NCBI GenBank assembly: GCA_900320545.1
Contig: ONSU01000002.1
Location: 106,143 to 140,386 of the forward strand
Length of the DNA: 34,244 nucleotides
Direction: 5' to 3'
Source: an uncultured Bacteroidales bacterium
GTDB lineage: Bacteria; Bacteroidota; Bacteroidia; Bacteroidales; UBA932
Below, one piece after another: positions 14,955 to 23,201 of this stretch. The translations under genes and the position numbers were made by a program. Numbering within the stretch: the stretch's first letter is position 1; every line of letters starts with the position of its first letter. The notes under the pieces are model-generated. The model did not search any database and had not been told where the DNA came from. It saw only the letters and a program-made list of their open reading frames with translations.

Positions 14955-16792
14955 CGCACCTCGAACTGCTTGCTCCGGCAAGGACCCTTGACATCGGCAT
15001 CGCAGCCATTGACTGCGGTGCCGATGCGGTGTATATCGCCGCCGGGGAGTTCGGAGCCAGGCAGGATGCGGGCAACAGCGTCGCGGACATCGCGGCGCTC
15101 TGCACCTATGCGCACCGGTTCGGAGCCAGGATTTTCGTCACGGTCAACACCATCCTTTATGACGATGAACTGTCCCGGGCCGGCGACCTCGTGGAGGCAT
15201 TGACGGCGGCGGGGGCCGACGCGCTGATCGTACAGGATCCGGCCGTCCTCGCCCTGGCCCGGGAGCGGGGCGTAAAGATTCCGATGCACGCTTCCACCCA
15301 GTGCTCAATCCGGACGCCGGAGAGGGCCCGGTTCCTGGAAAGTCTCGGTTTCTCGCGGCTGGTCCTGGAGCGGGAACTCTCCCTGGAGGAAATACGGGCC
15401 GTTTCGGAAGCCGTGGAAGCCGAAATCGAGGTTTTCGTACACGGAGCCGTCTGCGTATGTTACAATGGACAGTGCTATCTTTCGCAGGCCATCGAAGGCC
15501 GGAGCGCCAACCGGGGCCGATGCATCCAGGCCTGCCGGAGCCTGTACGACCTCGTAGATGCGAAAGGGATCACGCTCGTGAAGAAAAAGGCCCTCCTGTC
15601 CCTGAAGGATATGAACCTCATCGGGCATGTAGAGGATCTCGCACGCGCGGGCGCGTGTTCCTTCAAGATTGAAGGGCGGCTCAAGAGCCGCTCGTATGTA
15701 ATGAATACGGTGAAGGCCTATTCCGAAGCCCTTGACGCCCTCTGCCGGACGCACCCCGGCGAATTCACCCGGGCCGCATTCGGCCACGGGACCACCGCTT
15801 TTACGCCCGACCTTGATAAAACCTTCAACAGGGGCTATACCACACTGTTTCTGAACGGACGGCAACGCGGGATGTCCTCTATGGACACGGCCGGCAGCAT
15901 CGGAGAGAATATCGGGGTCGTCACCGCCGTCAAGGCGATCGGAGACAATCTGCGGGTGACCGTCAGGCCCGACGGAAGGGACATCGTCCTCGCCAACGGC
16001 GACGGATTCTGCTTTGCGGGTCCGGGAGGAGAAGCCGTGGGATTTCGGGGAGATGTCTGCGAGGGGAATGTCATCCGATGCAAGGCCGTCGGCGGCCTGC
16101 GGCCGGGCGTCAGGATCTGGCGCAATATCAGCGCCGCATTTGAAAAACGCCTCCGTGCCGAAAAAAGCGCCCGGGAGATGGACGTGCACGTCGATGTCCT
16201 CCTCAGGGATGACGGACTCACGGCGGAGGCCCGCTCCGAGGACGGGCGGCACGTTTCCGCCACGATTCCCGTCCCGGCGGAAACCGCCCGCGACAAGGAT
16301 CGGATGGAGGCCGTCATACGCGGCCAGCTCAGCAAAAAAACCGATATCTACGCCTTCAAGACCGACAAGGTCCGCAGTCTTCGGACAGACGGGAGCATCC
16401 CCCTGATGAGCGCCGCTTTCCTGAACGCAATCCGAAGAACCCTCTGCGAAAAACTGAACGCACTCCCCTGCAAAGCCATCCCGATGGCTTCCGGACGGAC
16501 CTTTACCGTCGCGGCTCCCCCGGCTATCTCCTACAAGGAGAATGTCGCAAACCACCTGGCCGAGGAAACGTACCGGTCCCGCGGCGCGCGGGAAATCGGC
16601 AAGGCCTACGAATGCGAGCCGGTCCCGGGAGCCGAACTGATGCGTTCGAAGTACTGTATCCGCTACGAACTGGGCCTCTGCCCCGTCCATCAGGGCGCGG
16701 CCGACACGGGGGCGCTCCGGCTGGTCAACAACGGGCGCAGTCTCCGACTCGGCTTCGACTGCGCCCGCTGCGAAATGACCGTACTCGGCTAA
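14951..16792 (+). CDS. Peptidase U32 family protein (RlhA-type)
   Basis: 613 residues. The N-terminal U32 domain (LELLAPARTLDIGIAAIDCGADAVY and MHASTQCSI) is followed by the family Cys signature: HGAVCVCYNGQCYLS and NRGRCIQACR, with C168, C175, C191 and C195 as probable iron-sulfur ligands, plus NFKIEGR-like FKIEGRLKS. A C-terminal DUF3656/collagenase-like extension completes it. In E. coli the close relative RlhA is needed for hydroxylation of 23S rRNA C2501; related U32 proteins act in ubiquinone or tRNA hydroxylation. I favour an rRNA hydroxylation role for this long form. Its last four bases overlap the convergent PIN-toxin gene. Confidence 0.9.
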   Translation: MTHLELLAPARTLDIGIAAIDCGADAVYIAAGEFGARQDAGNSVADIAALCTYAHRFGARIFVTVNTILYDDELSRAGDLVEALTAAGADALIVQDPAVLALARERGVKIPMHASTQCSIRTPERARFLESLGFSRLVLERELSLEEIRAVSEAVEAEIEVFVHGAVCVCYNGQCYLSQAIEGRSANRGRCIQACRSLYDLVDAKGITLVKKKALLSLKDMNLIGHVEDLARAGACSFKIEGRLKSRSYVMNTVKAYSEALDALCRTHPGEFTRAAFGHGTTAFTPDLDKTFNRGYTTLFLNGRQRGMSSMDTAGSIGENIGVVTAVKAIGDNLRVTVRPDGRDIVLANGDGFCFAGPGGEAVGFRGDVCEGNVIRCKAVGGLRPGVRIWRNISAAFEKRLRAEKSAREMDVHVDVLLRDDGLTAEARSEDGRHVSATIPVPAETARDKDRMEAVIRGQLSKKTDIYAFKTDKVRSLRTDGSIPLMSAAFLNAIRRTLCEKLNALPCKAIPMASGRTFTVAAPPAISYKENVANHLAEETYRSRGAREIGKAYECEPVPGAELMRSKYCIRYELGLCPVHQGAADTGALRLVNNGRSLRLGFDCARCEMTVLG

Positions 16793-17181
16793 GGAGTTAT
16801 CCAGTCCGCAATCTTAAGACCCGGAATGCGGGAGAAGTGCCGGACGTTATGCGTAACCAGCGTATACCCGTTTGCAAGGGCCGTCGCGGCAATAAACAGA
16901 TCCATATCTTTCAAGCCGATTCCTTCGGATTCGAGACGGGCTCGAGTCCGGGCGTAAGTCTTCACTGCGGATGATATCGGCACAATCGGGAGAGTCTCCT
17001 CCAAAAAGCTCAGAATAGGCTCCAATCTCTTCTTGTCTCCCTTATAGACACCGACATACAGTTCGGCCAAACTGATTTCCGAAATGGCGCATTTGGTCAA
17101 ACCGGCCCGGTTCATCCGGTCCTGGACGGATGTATTGCCCCGGCCCAAGGAAATCAAAGTGTCAGAATCAATCAGATACAT
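16789..17181 (-). CDS. PIN-domain toxin (VapC type)
   Basis: 130 residues, the standard length of VapC/FitB-type ribonucleases. Acidic residues of the PIN active site are visible: D5 (MYLIDSDTL), E40 (ISLAELYVG) and D94 (KDMDLFIAATAL); the C-terminal THNVRHF motif carries His where many members have Asp, which is also common. It would cleave tRNA or other RNA when released from its antitoxin. It starts 3 nt after the AbrB-like antitoxin stop, the normal antitoxin-first order, and shares its stop region with the convergent U32 gene. Confidence 0.9.
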   Translation of the reverse strand: MYLIDSDTLISLGRGNTSVQDRMNRAGLTKCAISEISLAELYVGVYKGDKKRLEPILSFLEETLPIVPISSAVKTYARTRARLESEGIGLKDMDLFIAATALANGYTLVTHNVRHFSRIPGLKIADWITP

Positions 17182-17184
17182 AAG

Positions 17185-17487
17185 CTACCAGGGTAATTCA
17201 CGTGTTTCTTTTCCCGTATCGTCCCGAAGCTGACGGACATACTCGACGGGATCCATATCCCTCCCTCCCCAGGCGTCCTCGTCCACGAGTTTCGCCAGGG
17301 CCTTGAACGGCCCGGTAAAGGGCCCGGTATACGGCTCCGCGGCCGGAAGGAAGCGGAGCGAGAGCGCGCCGTCCTCTTTCTGTTCGATTTCCACCTTGGA
17401 TCCTTCTTTGGCGCCGATCTTCTTCAGAAGGGCGGAAGGGATAATGATGCCCCGGCTGTTGCCGATGCGGATGACTGTCGTTTCCAT
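17185..17487 (-). CDS. AbrB/MazE-type antitoxin
   Basis: 100 residues from the ATG at 17487 (METTVIRIGNSRGIIIP). An SpoVT-AbrB swapped-hairpin DNA-binding domain occupies residues 1-45. The C-terminal part, with a TGPFTGPF repeat and an acidic DEDAWGGRDMDP segment, should bind and neutralise the PIN toxin. A longer frame reaching back to 17574 exists, but it would run through the -33/-7 promoter and the inverted repeat, so I reject it. The operator immediately before the start suggests autoregulation. Confidence 0.87.
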   Translation of the reverse strand: METTVIRIGNSRGIIIPSALLKKIGAKEGSKVEIEQKEDGALSLRFLPAAEPYTGPFTGPFKALAKLVDEDAWGGRDMDPVEYVRQLRDDTGKETRELPW

Positions 17488-17515
17488 ACCTTTGTCGATT
17501 TCAATGACAAAGGTA
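17487..17515. promoter_or_regulatory. Inverted repeat, probable antitoxin operator
   Basis: Perfect 10-bp arms: TACCTTTGTC at 17487-17496 and GACAAAGGTA at 17506-17515, with a 9-nt spacer. One arm contains the minus-strand -7 box; the other ends at the antitoxin start codon. Binding here would repress the pair, as AbrB/MazE antitoxins commonly do. Confidence 0.75.
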
Positions 17516-17539
17516 GGAAGATTATTACAGAAAAACAAA
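17508..17539 (-). promoter_or_regulatory. Promoter of the toxin-antitoxin pair
   Basis: Minus strand: TTTG (17539-17536), a 20-base spacer, TACCTTTG (17515-17508). Both elements match the Bacteroidota consensus. Confidence 0.8.
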
Positions 17540-17570
17540 TCTGTAACAACCTTTTGGGCCGCTGCCGCCG

Positions 17571-18764
17571 TCATAGCAGTTCCAATGCCAGTTCCACATC
17601 GCCGAAGGTACCCTTCTTGCCGCTATACTTCTCCACATAACGGCGGGAAAGCTGCCCGCGCCAGACGATATCGTCGGCAGATTTGAGCGGAAGGTCGATG
17701 TCGATCCCGAAAACCTTGGACTTGACCGTCACCTTGGTGGAGCAGTGCCAGGTAGTCCTCTTGCCGCCGTCATCCTCGGTAATCATAAAGGCGACGTTAT
17801 CGAGCTGTCCCGTCCATTCCGACACCAGGACGGCGTTGAAAGGAATCTCCTGGCCGATCTGGTCGCGCTTGACGACGATCATAAAGTCCGTGATGGAAGG
17901 GGTGTACAGCGAGATGTCCTCGACGGTCGCGGCGGTAAAGTTCTCTACGGCGCCGCAGCGGACGAAGAACTCCGACGCGCCGGCGAACCAGGTGTCGTAA
18001 CACCGGTTGGCCTTGAAGGAACGGAGCACCCAGGTCCTGATGTCGCCGCCGGCGTCCGCCTTGACGCTGATGAGACCGCCGCCGGTGCCCCAGTCGGGAT
18101 TCTCGCGGCGCAGCACTTCCAGACTCTGGAAAGAAGCGTCGTCGTTACGGTTGATGACCCATACGGGCCGGGAGCGGGCCATCTCCTCGTCGACGACGAC
18201 GCTCCGGAGCGTCCCGTCATCGCCGGCCACGAAACCGAGGTTCTTGTCGGAATTGTCTTCGGGGTCGAAGGTGATGACGGGCGAAGTCTCTCCGTCCCAC
18301 CCGTCGGAGAAAGGCCAGTAAATCTGCACGTCGGATGCCGTAAGGGCGTCGAGGAATTCTTCCGCGCTCACGCCGCCGTCCGCCGCTTTGGTGCCGTAGC
18401 GGGCGGTAACCGCCTCGGTAAGCAGCGCCCGGAGCGGGGTGTCGTAGGTCTTGGAGGAGGCCTTGACAGGACTGTCTCCGACGCCGGCTCCGGGCGTCTC
18501 GAACAGGTCCTTCATCGTATACTCCTCATCGTAGCCGTTTCCGGTGGAGGAGGTGACCGCATCGTGGACTTCCCCCATCTGGGAGGATCCGATCGGCACC
18601 GAGGAGAGGATTTGCGCGACCTCTTCGAGAGTCACGTAAGAGGGAAGGGGATCTTTGCCGGACGTGTGGTCGCGAAGATCGTCATCGAGATGCTCGCACG
18701 CGAGGAGCGAAAGGGCGAGGGTGACAAGGACAAGTTTCCTTGCAGGGTAAGTTCTCTTTTTCAT
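17571..18764 (-). CDS. Surface-exposed lipoprotein of unknown function
   Basis: 397 residues from the ATG at 18764 (MKKRTYPARKL); a frame extension to 18857 would run through palindromic leader DNA and spoil the signal peptide. The type II signal peptide ends in LSLLAC with the lipid-carrying Cys at 23. The residues after it (EHLDDD) are the acidic pattern that in Bacteroidota acts as a lipoprotein export signal to the cell surface. The rest is acidic, beta-rich and ends in a YVEKYSGKKGTFGDVELALELL tail; I recognise no domain. It is not in an operon with its neighbours. The role could be adhesion, binding or envelope interaction; no function can be assigned. Confidence 0.78.
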   Translation of the reverse strand: MKKRTYPARKLVLVTLALSLLACEHLDDDLRDHTSGKDPLPSYVTLEEVAQILSSVPIGSSQMGEVHDAVTSSTGNGYDEEYTMKDLFETPGAGVGDSPVKASSKTYDTPLRALLTEAVTARYGTKAADGGVSAEEFLDALTASDVQIYWPFSDGWDGETSPVITFDPEDNSDKNLGFVAGDDGTLRSVVVDEEMARSRPVWVINRNDDASFQSLEVLRRENPDWGTGGGLISVKADAGGDIRTWVLRSFKANRCYDTWFAGASEFFVRCGAVENFTAATVEDISLYTPSITDFMIVVKRDQIGQEIPFNAVLVSEWTGQLDNVAFMITEDDGGKRTTWHCSTKVTVKSKVFGIDIDLPLKSADDIVWRGQLSRRYVEKYSGKKGTFGDVELALELL

Positions 18765-18789
18765 AACTGTCAATAATTTGGTCCGGATG

Positions 18790-18821
18790 CAAAGAGAACA
18801 AGAAATAGCCGTTAGTGCAAA
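18790..18821 (-). promoter_or_regulatory. Possible promoter of the lipoprotein gene
   Basis: Minus strand: TTTG at 18821-18818, a 20-base spacer, TCTCTTTG at 18797-18790 (A of the TA replaced). The -33 falls in the loop of the palindrome at 18806-18834. Weak match. Confidence 0.35.
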
Positions 18822-18834
18822 CCACTGACGGCTA
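18806..18834. repeat. Palindrome in the lipoprotein leader
   Basis: 12-bp arms with one T-G position (TAGCCGTTAGTG at 18806-18817, CACTGACGGCTA at 18823-18834) around a CAAAC loop. It overlaps the proposed -33. Either an operator or a stable RNA hairpin; there is no T tract for a terminator. Confidence 0.7.
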
Positions 18835-18852
18835 AGTGCATTTTCATTTTTC

Positions 18853-18875
18853 AACACACTGAAAATCAGTGCGTT
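18853..18875. repeat. Second palindrome between prmC and the lipoprotein gene
   Basis: 10-bp arms with one mismatch or wobble (AACACACTGA at 18853-18862, TCAGTGCGTT at 18866-18875), loop AAA. It shares the CACTGA core with the palindrome at 18806-18834. It lies downstream of prmC and may end that transcript, but neither strand has a following T run. Confidence 0.6.
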
Positions 18876-18898
18876 AAAAATTCAAAAAAGAACGGAAA

Positions 18899-19756
18899 TC
18901 ACTGCAACTTGCAACAGGACACGAAACGGTCCTTCCCATAGAAATCCTTGATGATCAACACATTGTGGAACCCGAAATCCTCCATCAGCGCCTTAGCCGA
19001 AAGTCCGAGGGTCTCGTTGATTTCCGCAAAAATTTTTCCGCCGGGGCGCAAAACGGCGTCCGCCCACCTCGCGACGGCGCGGTAAAACAGCAGGGGATCC
19101 TCATCCGGGGCGAACAGCGCCTCCTCCGGCTCGTAGCACAGCACGTTGTCACGCATCATCCGCCGCTCCGACTCCAGAATATAGGGCGGATTGGAAACGA
19201 CCAGATCGAATTCTCCGGCGGGGAGGCCCTCCGGATCGGCGAGAATGTCCGCCCGGATGAACCGGGGAGGCTCCGGGACGTCAAAGGGCTGGCCGGACGC
19301 GAAAGCCAGCGCGGCGGGAGACTTGTCCACACCGACGACGCGGGCCCCGGGATGCTCCAGGGCTAGCGTCCAGGCGATGTTTCCGCTCCCCGTGCAGAGA
19401 TCCAGCACGGCGGGGTTCGACATCTCCCGGCAGGCGGAAAGGGCCATCTCGCAGAGCTGCTCCGTCTCGGGACGCGGAATCAGTACGCCGGGGCCGACCC
19501 GGAAGTCCCTTCCGAAAAAAGTGGCCTTCCCCAATACATATTGAACGGGCTCCCCTTCCCGTAAGCGCGCCAGCGCCTCCTCCAGGTCCGCCTCCCGGGA
19601 CGGGTCCACGGTATAGGAAGGTTCGATCAGGTGCGTATAACTCTTCGTCCCCAGCATCTCCCCGCAAAGCATCAGAAGAATACTCCGCGCCTCGGCCTCC
19701 GGATAGCGGGGCGAAAGCGCGGACATTCCCTTTCGCAGAAATGCGGAAAGCAGCAT
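18899..19756 (-). CDS. prmC: Release-factor glutamine methyltransferase
   Basis: 285 residues. PrmC methylates the Gln of the GGQ motif of peptide release factors with S-adenosylmethionine. The N-terminal helical part is followed by GEPVQYVLGKATFFGRDFRVGPGVLIPRPETE (about 68-99 region), the SAM loop VLDLCTGSGNIA, and the catalytic NPPY motif in VVSNPPYI. Length and motif order are normal. Its start overlaps the stop of ddl (TGATG), so it is translated from the same mRNA as PBP1A and Ddl. Confidence 0.94.
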   Translation of the reverse strand: MLLSAFLRKGMSALSPRYPEAEARSILLMLCGEMLGTKSYTHLIEPSYTVDPSREADLEEALARLREGEPVQYVLGKATFFGRDFRVGPGVLIPRPETEQLCEMALSACREMSNPAVLDLCTGSGNIAWTLALEHPGARVVGVDKSPAALAFASGQPFDVPEPPRFIRADILADPEGLPAGEFDLVVSNPPYILESERRMMRDNVLCYEPEEALFAPDEDPLLFYRAVARWADAVLRPGGKIFAEINETLGLSAKALMEDFGFHNVLIIKDFYGKDRFVSCCKLQ

Positions 19757-20775
19757 CAGGAGTTCTCGATGATCGACGAGAGGAAGGCCGTCATATCGAT
19801 GCCGGCGGTCCTGACCATCTTCGGCACGAGCGAGGCGCTCGTCATGCCGGGGATGGTGTTGACCTCCAGGAAGTACAGGCCGTCATCGGAGCGGATGTAG
19901 TCCATCCGGACCACGCCCCGGCAGCCCAGGCGGGCGTAAATCTGGCGGGAAGCCTCCTGCACTTCGGCGGCCATCTCGTCGGGGATGGGCGCCGGGCAGA
20001 GTTCGCGGCTGTGGCCGTTGTACTTGGCGTCGTAGTCGAAGTATTCGTTCTCGGTAACGATCTCGATGACCGGGAGGGCCCGGATGACCTGCCCGTCAAA
20101 ATAGACGGCACAGGTCAGTTCCCGGCCGTGGACGGATTCCTCGACGATGACGGTCGGCCCCTCTGTAAAGGCGAAACGGATGGCCTCGGGAAGCGCCGAG
20201 GACATCTTGACCTTGGTGATGCCGAAGGAAGAACCGGCGCCGGTGGGCTTGACGAAAATCGGCAGGTGCAGACGGGAAAGAATCTTCGCGGAGAAGGCCT
20301 CCACGTCATCGACACCCTCGCGGACAAGGTCGAAATCCGGCAGCTTGACACAGTCCATTCCCTCCAGATAGCATTTGCAGGAGAACTTGTCGAAGGCGAC
20401 GGCCGAAACGAAGGAACTGCAGCCCGCGAACGGGATGCCGAGCATCTCCAGATAGCCCTGCATCTGACCCGTCTCGCCCGGGAATCCGTGCTGCATGATA
20501 TAGGCGAACTCGAAGTTGATCTTCTCGCCGAACACGTTCACGGAAAAATCCGACTTGTCGACCTCGGGACGCGATCCTTCCGGGAACGGCACCCGCATCG
20601 AATTGCGACGGCGCATCGCGACCAGTTCCCACCGCCCGAAACGGGCGAAAATCTCATACACATCGTACGTGGCCCCGTCGATGCAGGAGGCGGTATATTC
20701 GCCGCTCCGGCAGGAGACCTCCCATTCCGATGAATCGCTGCCGTAAATTACGGCGATGATCTTGTACTTTGCCAT
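19756..20775 (-). CDS. ddl: D-alanine--D-alanine ligase
   Basis: 339 residues, ATP-grasp enzyme joining two D-Ala for the peptidoglycan stem peptide. Visible: HGFPGETG (95-102; the family has HGxxGEDG, so Asp is Thr here), GCSSFVSAVAFDKF, VKPTGAGSSFGI, the VIVEESVHGRELTCAV strand, and the metal/ATP segment FLEVNTIPGMT near the C-terminus. It lies between PBP1A (2-nt gap) and prmC (1-base overlap), a cell-wall context. Confidence 0.94.
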   Translation of the reverse strand: MAKYKIIAVIYGSDSSEWEVSCRSGEYTASCIDGATYDVYEIFARFGRWELVAMRRRNSMRVPFPEGSRPEVDKSDFSVNVFGEKINFEFAYIMQHGFPGETGQMQGYLEMLGIPFAGCSSFVSAVAFDKFSCKCYLEGMDCVKLPDFDLVREGVDDVEAFSAKILSRLHLPIFVKPTGAGSSFGITKVKMSSALPEAIRFAFTEGPTVIVEESVHGRELTCAVYFDGQVIRALPVIEIVTENEYFDYDAKYNGHSRELCPAPIPDEMAAEVQEASRQIYARLGCRGVVRMDYIRSDDGLYFLEVNTIPGMTSASLVPKMVRTAGIDMTAFLSSIIENS

Positions 20776-20777
20776 AT

Positions 20778-23084
20778 CTAGAAATATTCTTCTTCAAGTG
20801 CCTTGGTTTCCTCCCGCTGGCGGGGCGGCGTCGAACAGCCCACGCCGACAGCGGATGAGAACGTATCCGTCGCGGAGATGCCCAGCGTTCCGTCGGCAAG
20901 GACTTTCTTCATCCAGAGCCCCCAGATGGGGAGCGCCATATTGGCGCCCTGTCCGAGCGCGGTGGAAGTGAAGTGGACATAACGGTCTTCCGCACCGACC
21001 CAGACGCCGGCCGTGATCTTGGGGGTGTAGCCGATGAACCAGCCGTCGGAGTTGTCATTGGTGGTGCCGGTCTTGCCCGCGATCTGGCCCCGCAGGCCGT
21101 AGGCGTAACGGAGACGGCCGCCGGTACCGCCGTCGACCACCGACTGCATCATCGAGATCATCGCGGAGGCCGCACGGGCCGAGATGGCCGCACGGCGGTG
21201 CTCGGAGAACTCGGAGATGATGTTGCCCTCGCGGTCTTCGATCTTGGTGACGAACATCGGGGAAGAGTATACGCCATAGCCGGGGAAAGTATTGTAAGCG
21301 GCTACCATCTCGAAGACGGACAGGTCGGCCGAACCCACGCAGAGCGAAACGACCGGCTCCACATACGAAGTGATGCCCATCTTGTGCATCGTGCGGATCA
21401 CGGCGTCGGGGCCGAACTCACGCATCAGGTAGGCGGAAGCCATATTGGAAGAGGCGGCGAGGCCGCTGCGGAGACTCATTATGCCGGCCTGATGCGCATC
21501 CTTCGGAGCCCAGAAACGGCCGCGGCCGATGTTGATCTGGACATCCTTGGTGTCGATTTCGGTACAGGGATCCATCCCGCTCTCCATCGCGAGGGTATAG
21601 AGATACGGCTTGATGGTGGATCCCACCTGCCGCTTGCCCTGGCGGACGTTGTCGTACTTGAAGTAGCGGTAATCGGGGCCGCCGACATAGGCGCGGACAT
21701 GACCGGAGCCGGGTTCGATGGCCATGAAAGCCGCCCGGAGGAAGGACTTGTAGTAGCGGATGGAATCGTCCGGGGTCATCAGGGTGTCGACGTAGCCGGG
21801 AGCGTTCCAGGTAAACAGCCGCATCTTCTGCTTCTCCCCGAAACTCCTGGCGATCTCGCGGTCGCTCTTGCCGTCGAGGCGCATCATCCGGGTGCGGTCG
21901 CTCCATTCGCGTCCCTGCGCCATCGTCGTGGCGATGATCTTGTCGGAGACATTATTGGAGAAGGGAAAATGCTTGCGCCACTTCAGCTCGGAATCCAGGG
22001 TCTTCTGAAGGGTCTTGCCGAGATGCTCGGCCACGGCCTGCTCGGCATAGCGCTGCATCCGCGAATCAAGGGTCGTATAGATGCGGAGACCGTCGCGGTC
22101 GAGGTCGTAGCGGGCGCCGTCGTTGCGGACATTCTTGTTGAGCCAGCCGTAGAGCGGGTCATCCTCCCAAAGGAGGGAATCCACCCGGTATTCCTCTTCC
22201 TGCTGGTAAGAACGCTTGCGGGGCTTCTCCGCTTCCATATATTTGCGGAGCATGTCGCGGAAGTACGGGGCGGTGCCGATGGTGCGGTCCTCGACGGCGG
22301 TGGCGGTCCTGATCGGAATCTTCTGGATGGAATCCAGCTGACGCTCGGTCAGGAACCCGGCTTTCTCCATCTGGGAGAGGACGAAATTGCGACGTTTGAG
22401 GGAATTCTCGGGGTTGAGATTGGGGTTGTAGCGCGTCGGCTTGTTGATGGCGCCGATCAGCACGGCGCTCTCCTCGGGCCGGAGCTTGATGGGATCCTTG
22501 GCGAAGAAATGCTTGGAGGCCGCCTGGATACCGTAGGAATGGGAACCGAAGAACACCTCGTTGAGATACATGTTCATGATCTCTTCCTTGGTGAAGAATT
22601 TCTCCAGCTTGACTGCCGTGATCCACTCCTTGAGCTTGATGACGACCATCCTGGGCTTGCTGATGCGCTCGTCCTCGGGACGCGGGTAGAGCGCCTTGGC
22701 AAGCTGCTGGGAGATGGTGCTGCCGCCGCCCTGGCTGCTGCGGCTCATCAGGATGGTCTTGAAAAGCACGCGGAACAGACTCTTGATGTCGATGCCGGAA
22801 TGCTCGTAGAACCGGACGTCTTCGGTGGCGACGGCCGCGTGGATCAGGTTGTCGGGAATGCCGTCCTGGGGGATGTAGACACGGTTTTCGATGTGGTATG
22901 TCGTGAGGACCTGACGATCCCGGGAGATGACCTGCGTGGCCAGCATCGTCGGAGGGTTTTCCAATTCCTCGAAAGTGGGAATGTCGGCAAATGTATTTAC
23001 CAGTACCAGGAGAAGCGCCACACCCAGGAATGGGAGGGCGAGAAGTCCCCAGAACCAGCAGAAAAACTTTTTCTTCGTTATCAT
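20778..23084 (-). CDS. Penicillin-binding protein 1A-type bifunctional transglycosylase/transpeptidase
   Basis: 768 residues. One N-terminal transmembrane helix (about 8-32). Glycosyltransferase family 51 domain with catalytic Glu88 in ATEDVRFYEHSG, GGSTISQQLAK (119-130) and NEVFFG. The transpeptidase domain carries SxxK at S489-K492 (VGSTIKP), SxN at 545-547 (SSN) and KTG at 671-673. It polymerises glycan strands and cross-links them in the periplasm. It is the first gene of a PBP1A-ddl-prmC operon. The C-terminus ends in a short acidic tail without extra domains. Confidence 0.95.
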   Translation of the reverse strand: MITKKKFFCWFWGLLALPFLGVALLLVLVNTFADIPTFEELENPPTMLATQVISRDRQVLTTYHIENRVYIPQDGIPDNLIHAAVATEDVRFYEHSGIDIKSLFRVLFKTILMSRSSQGGGSTISQQLAKALYPRPEDERISKPRMVVIKLKEWITAVKLEKFFTKEEIMNMYLNEVFFGSHSYGIQAASKHFFAKDPIKLRPEESAVLIGAINKPTRYNPNLNPENSLKRRNFVLSQMEKAGFLTERQLDSIQKIPIRTATAVEDRTIGTAPYFRDMLRKYMEAEKPRKRSYQQEEEYRVDSLLWEDDPLYGWLNKNVRNDGARYDLDRDGLRIYTTLDSRMQRYAEQAVAEHLGKTLQKTLDSELKWRKHFPFSNNVSDKIIATTMAQGREWSDRTRMMRLDGKSDREIARSFGEKQKMRLFTWNAPGYVDTLMTPDDSIRYYKSFLRAAFMAIEPGSGHVRAYVGGPDYRYFKYDNVRQGKRQVGSTIKPYLYTLAMESGMDPCTEIDTKDVQINIGRGRFWAPKDAHQAGIMSLRSGLAASSNMASAYLMREFGPDAVIRTMHKMGITSYVEPVVSLCVGSADLSVFEMVAAYNTFPGYGVYSSPMFVTKIEDREGNIISEFSEHRRAAISARAASAMISMMQSVVDGGTGGRLRYAYGLRGQIAGKTGTTNDNSDGWFIGYTPKITAGVWVGAEDRYVHFTSTALGQGANMALPIWGLWMKKVLADGTLGISATDTFSSAVGVGCSTPPRQREETKALEEEYF

Positions 23085-23119
23085 CGGCGCGCGTTTGTCT
23101 TCAAATTCAATATGAATTA

Positions 23120-23127
23120 CAAAAATA
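23120..23127 (-). promoter_or_regulatory. -7 box of the PBP1A operon
   Basis: Minus-strand TATTTTTG, 35 nt before the ATG at 23084; a TTGA about 20 bases upstream is a weak -33. Confidence 0.5.
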
Positions 23128-23175
23128 AGGATTATTTTTGAAAAAATTCAATTTTTTATTTTCCCCGCTTTGTCG

Positions 23176-23183
23176 TATGTTTG
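23176..23183 (+). promoter_or_regulatory. -7 box of topA
   Basis: TATGTTTG, 18 nt before the ATG at 23202. Confidence 0.5.
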
Positions 23184-23201
23184 CAAAAAATTTGTACCGA
23201 T

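Noticed and set aside
20973-23141. Very long open frame antisense to the PBP1A gene
   Set aside because: High GC content makes stop codons rare on the opposite strand; the PBP1A frame has full catalytic motifs and this one has none.
23181-23201. TTG start for topA seven codons upstream
   Set aside because: It lies in the -7 box; the Toprim strand begins right after the ATG at 23202.
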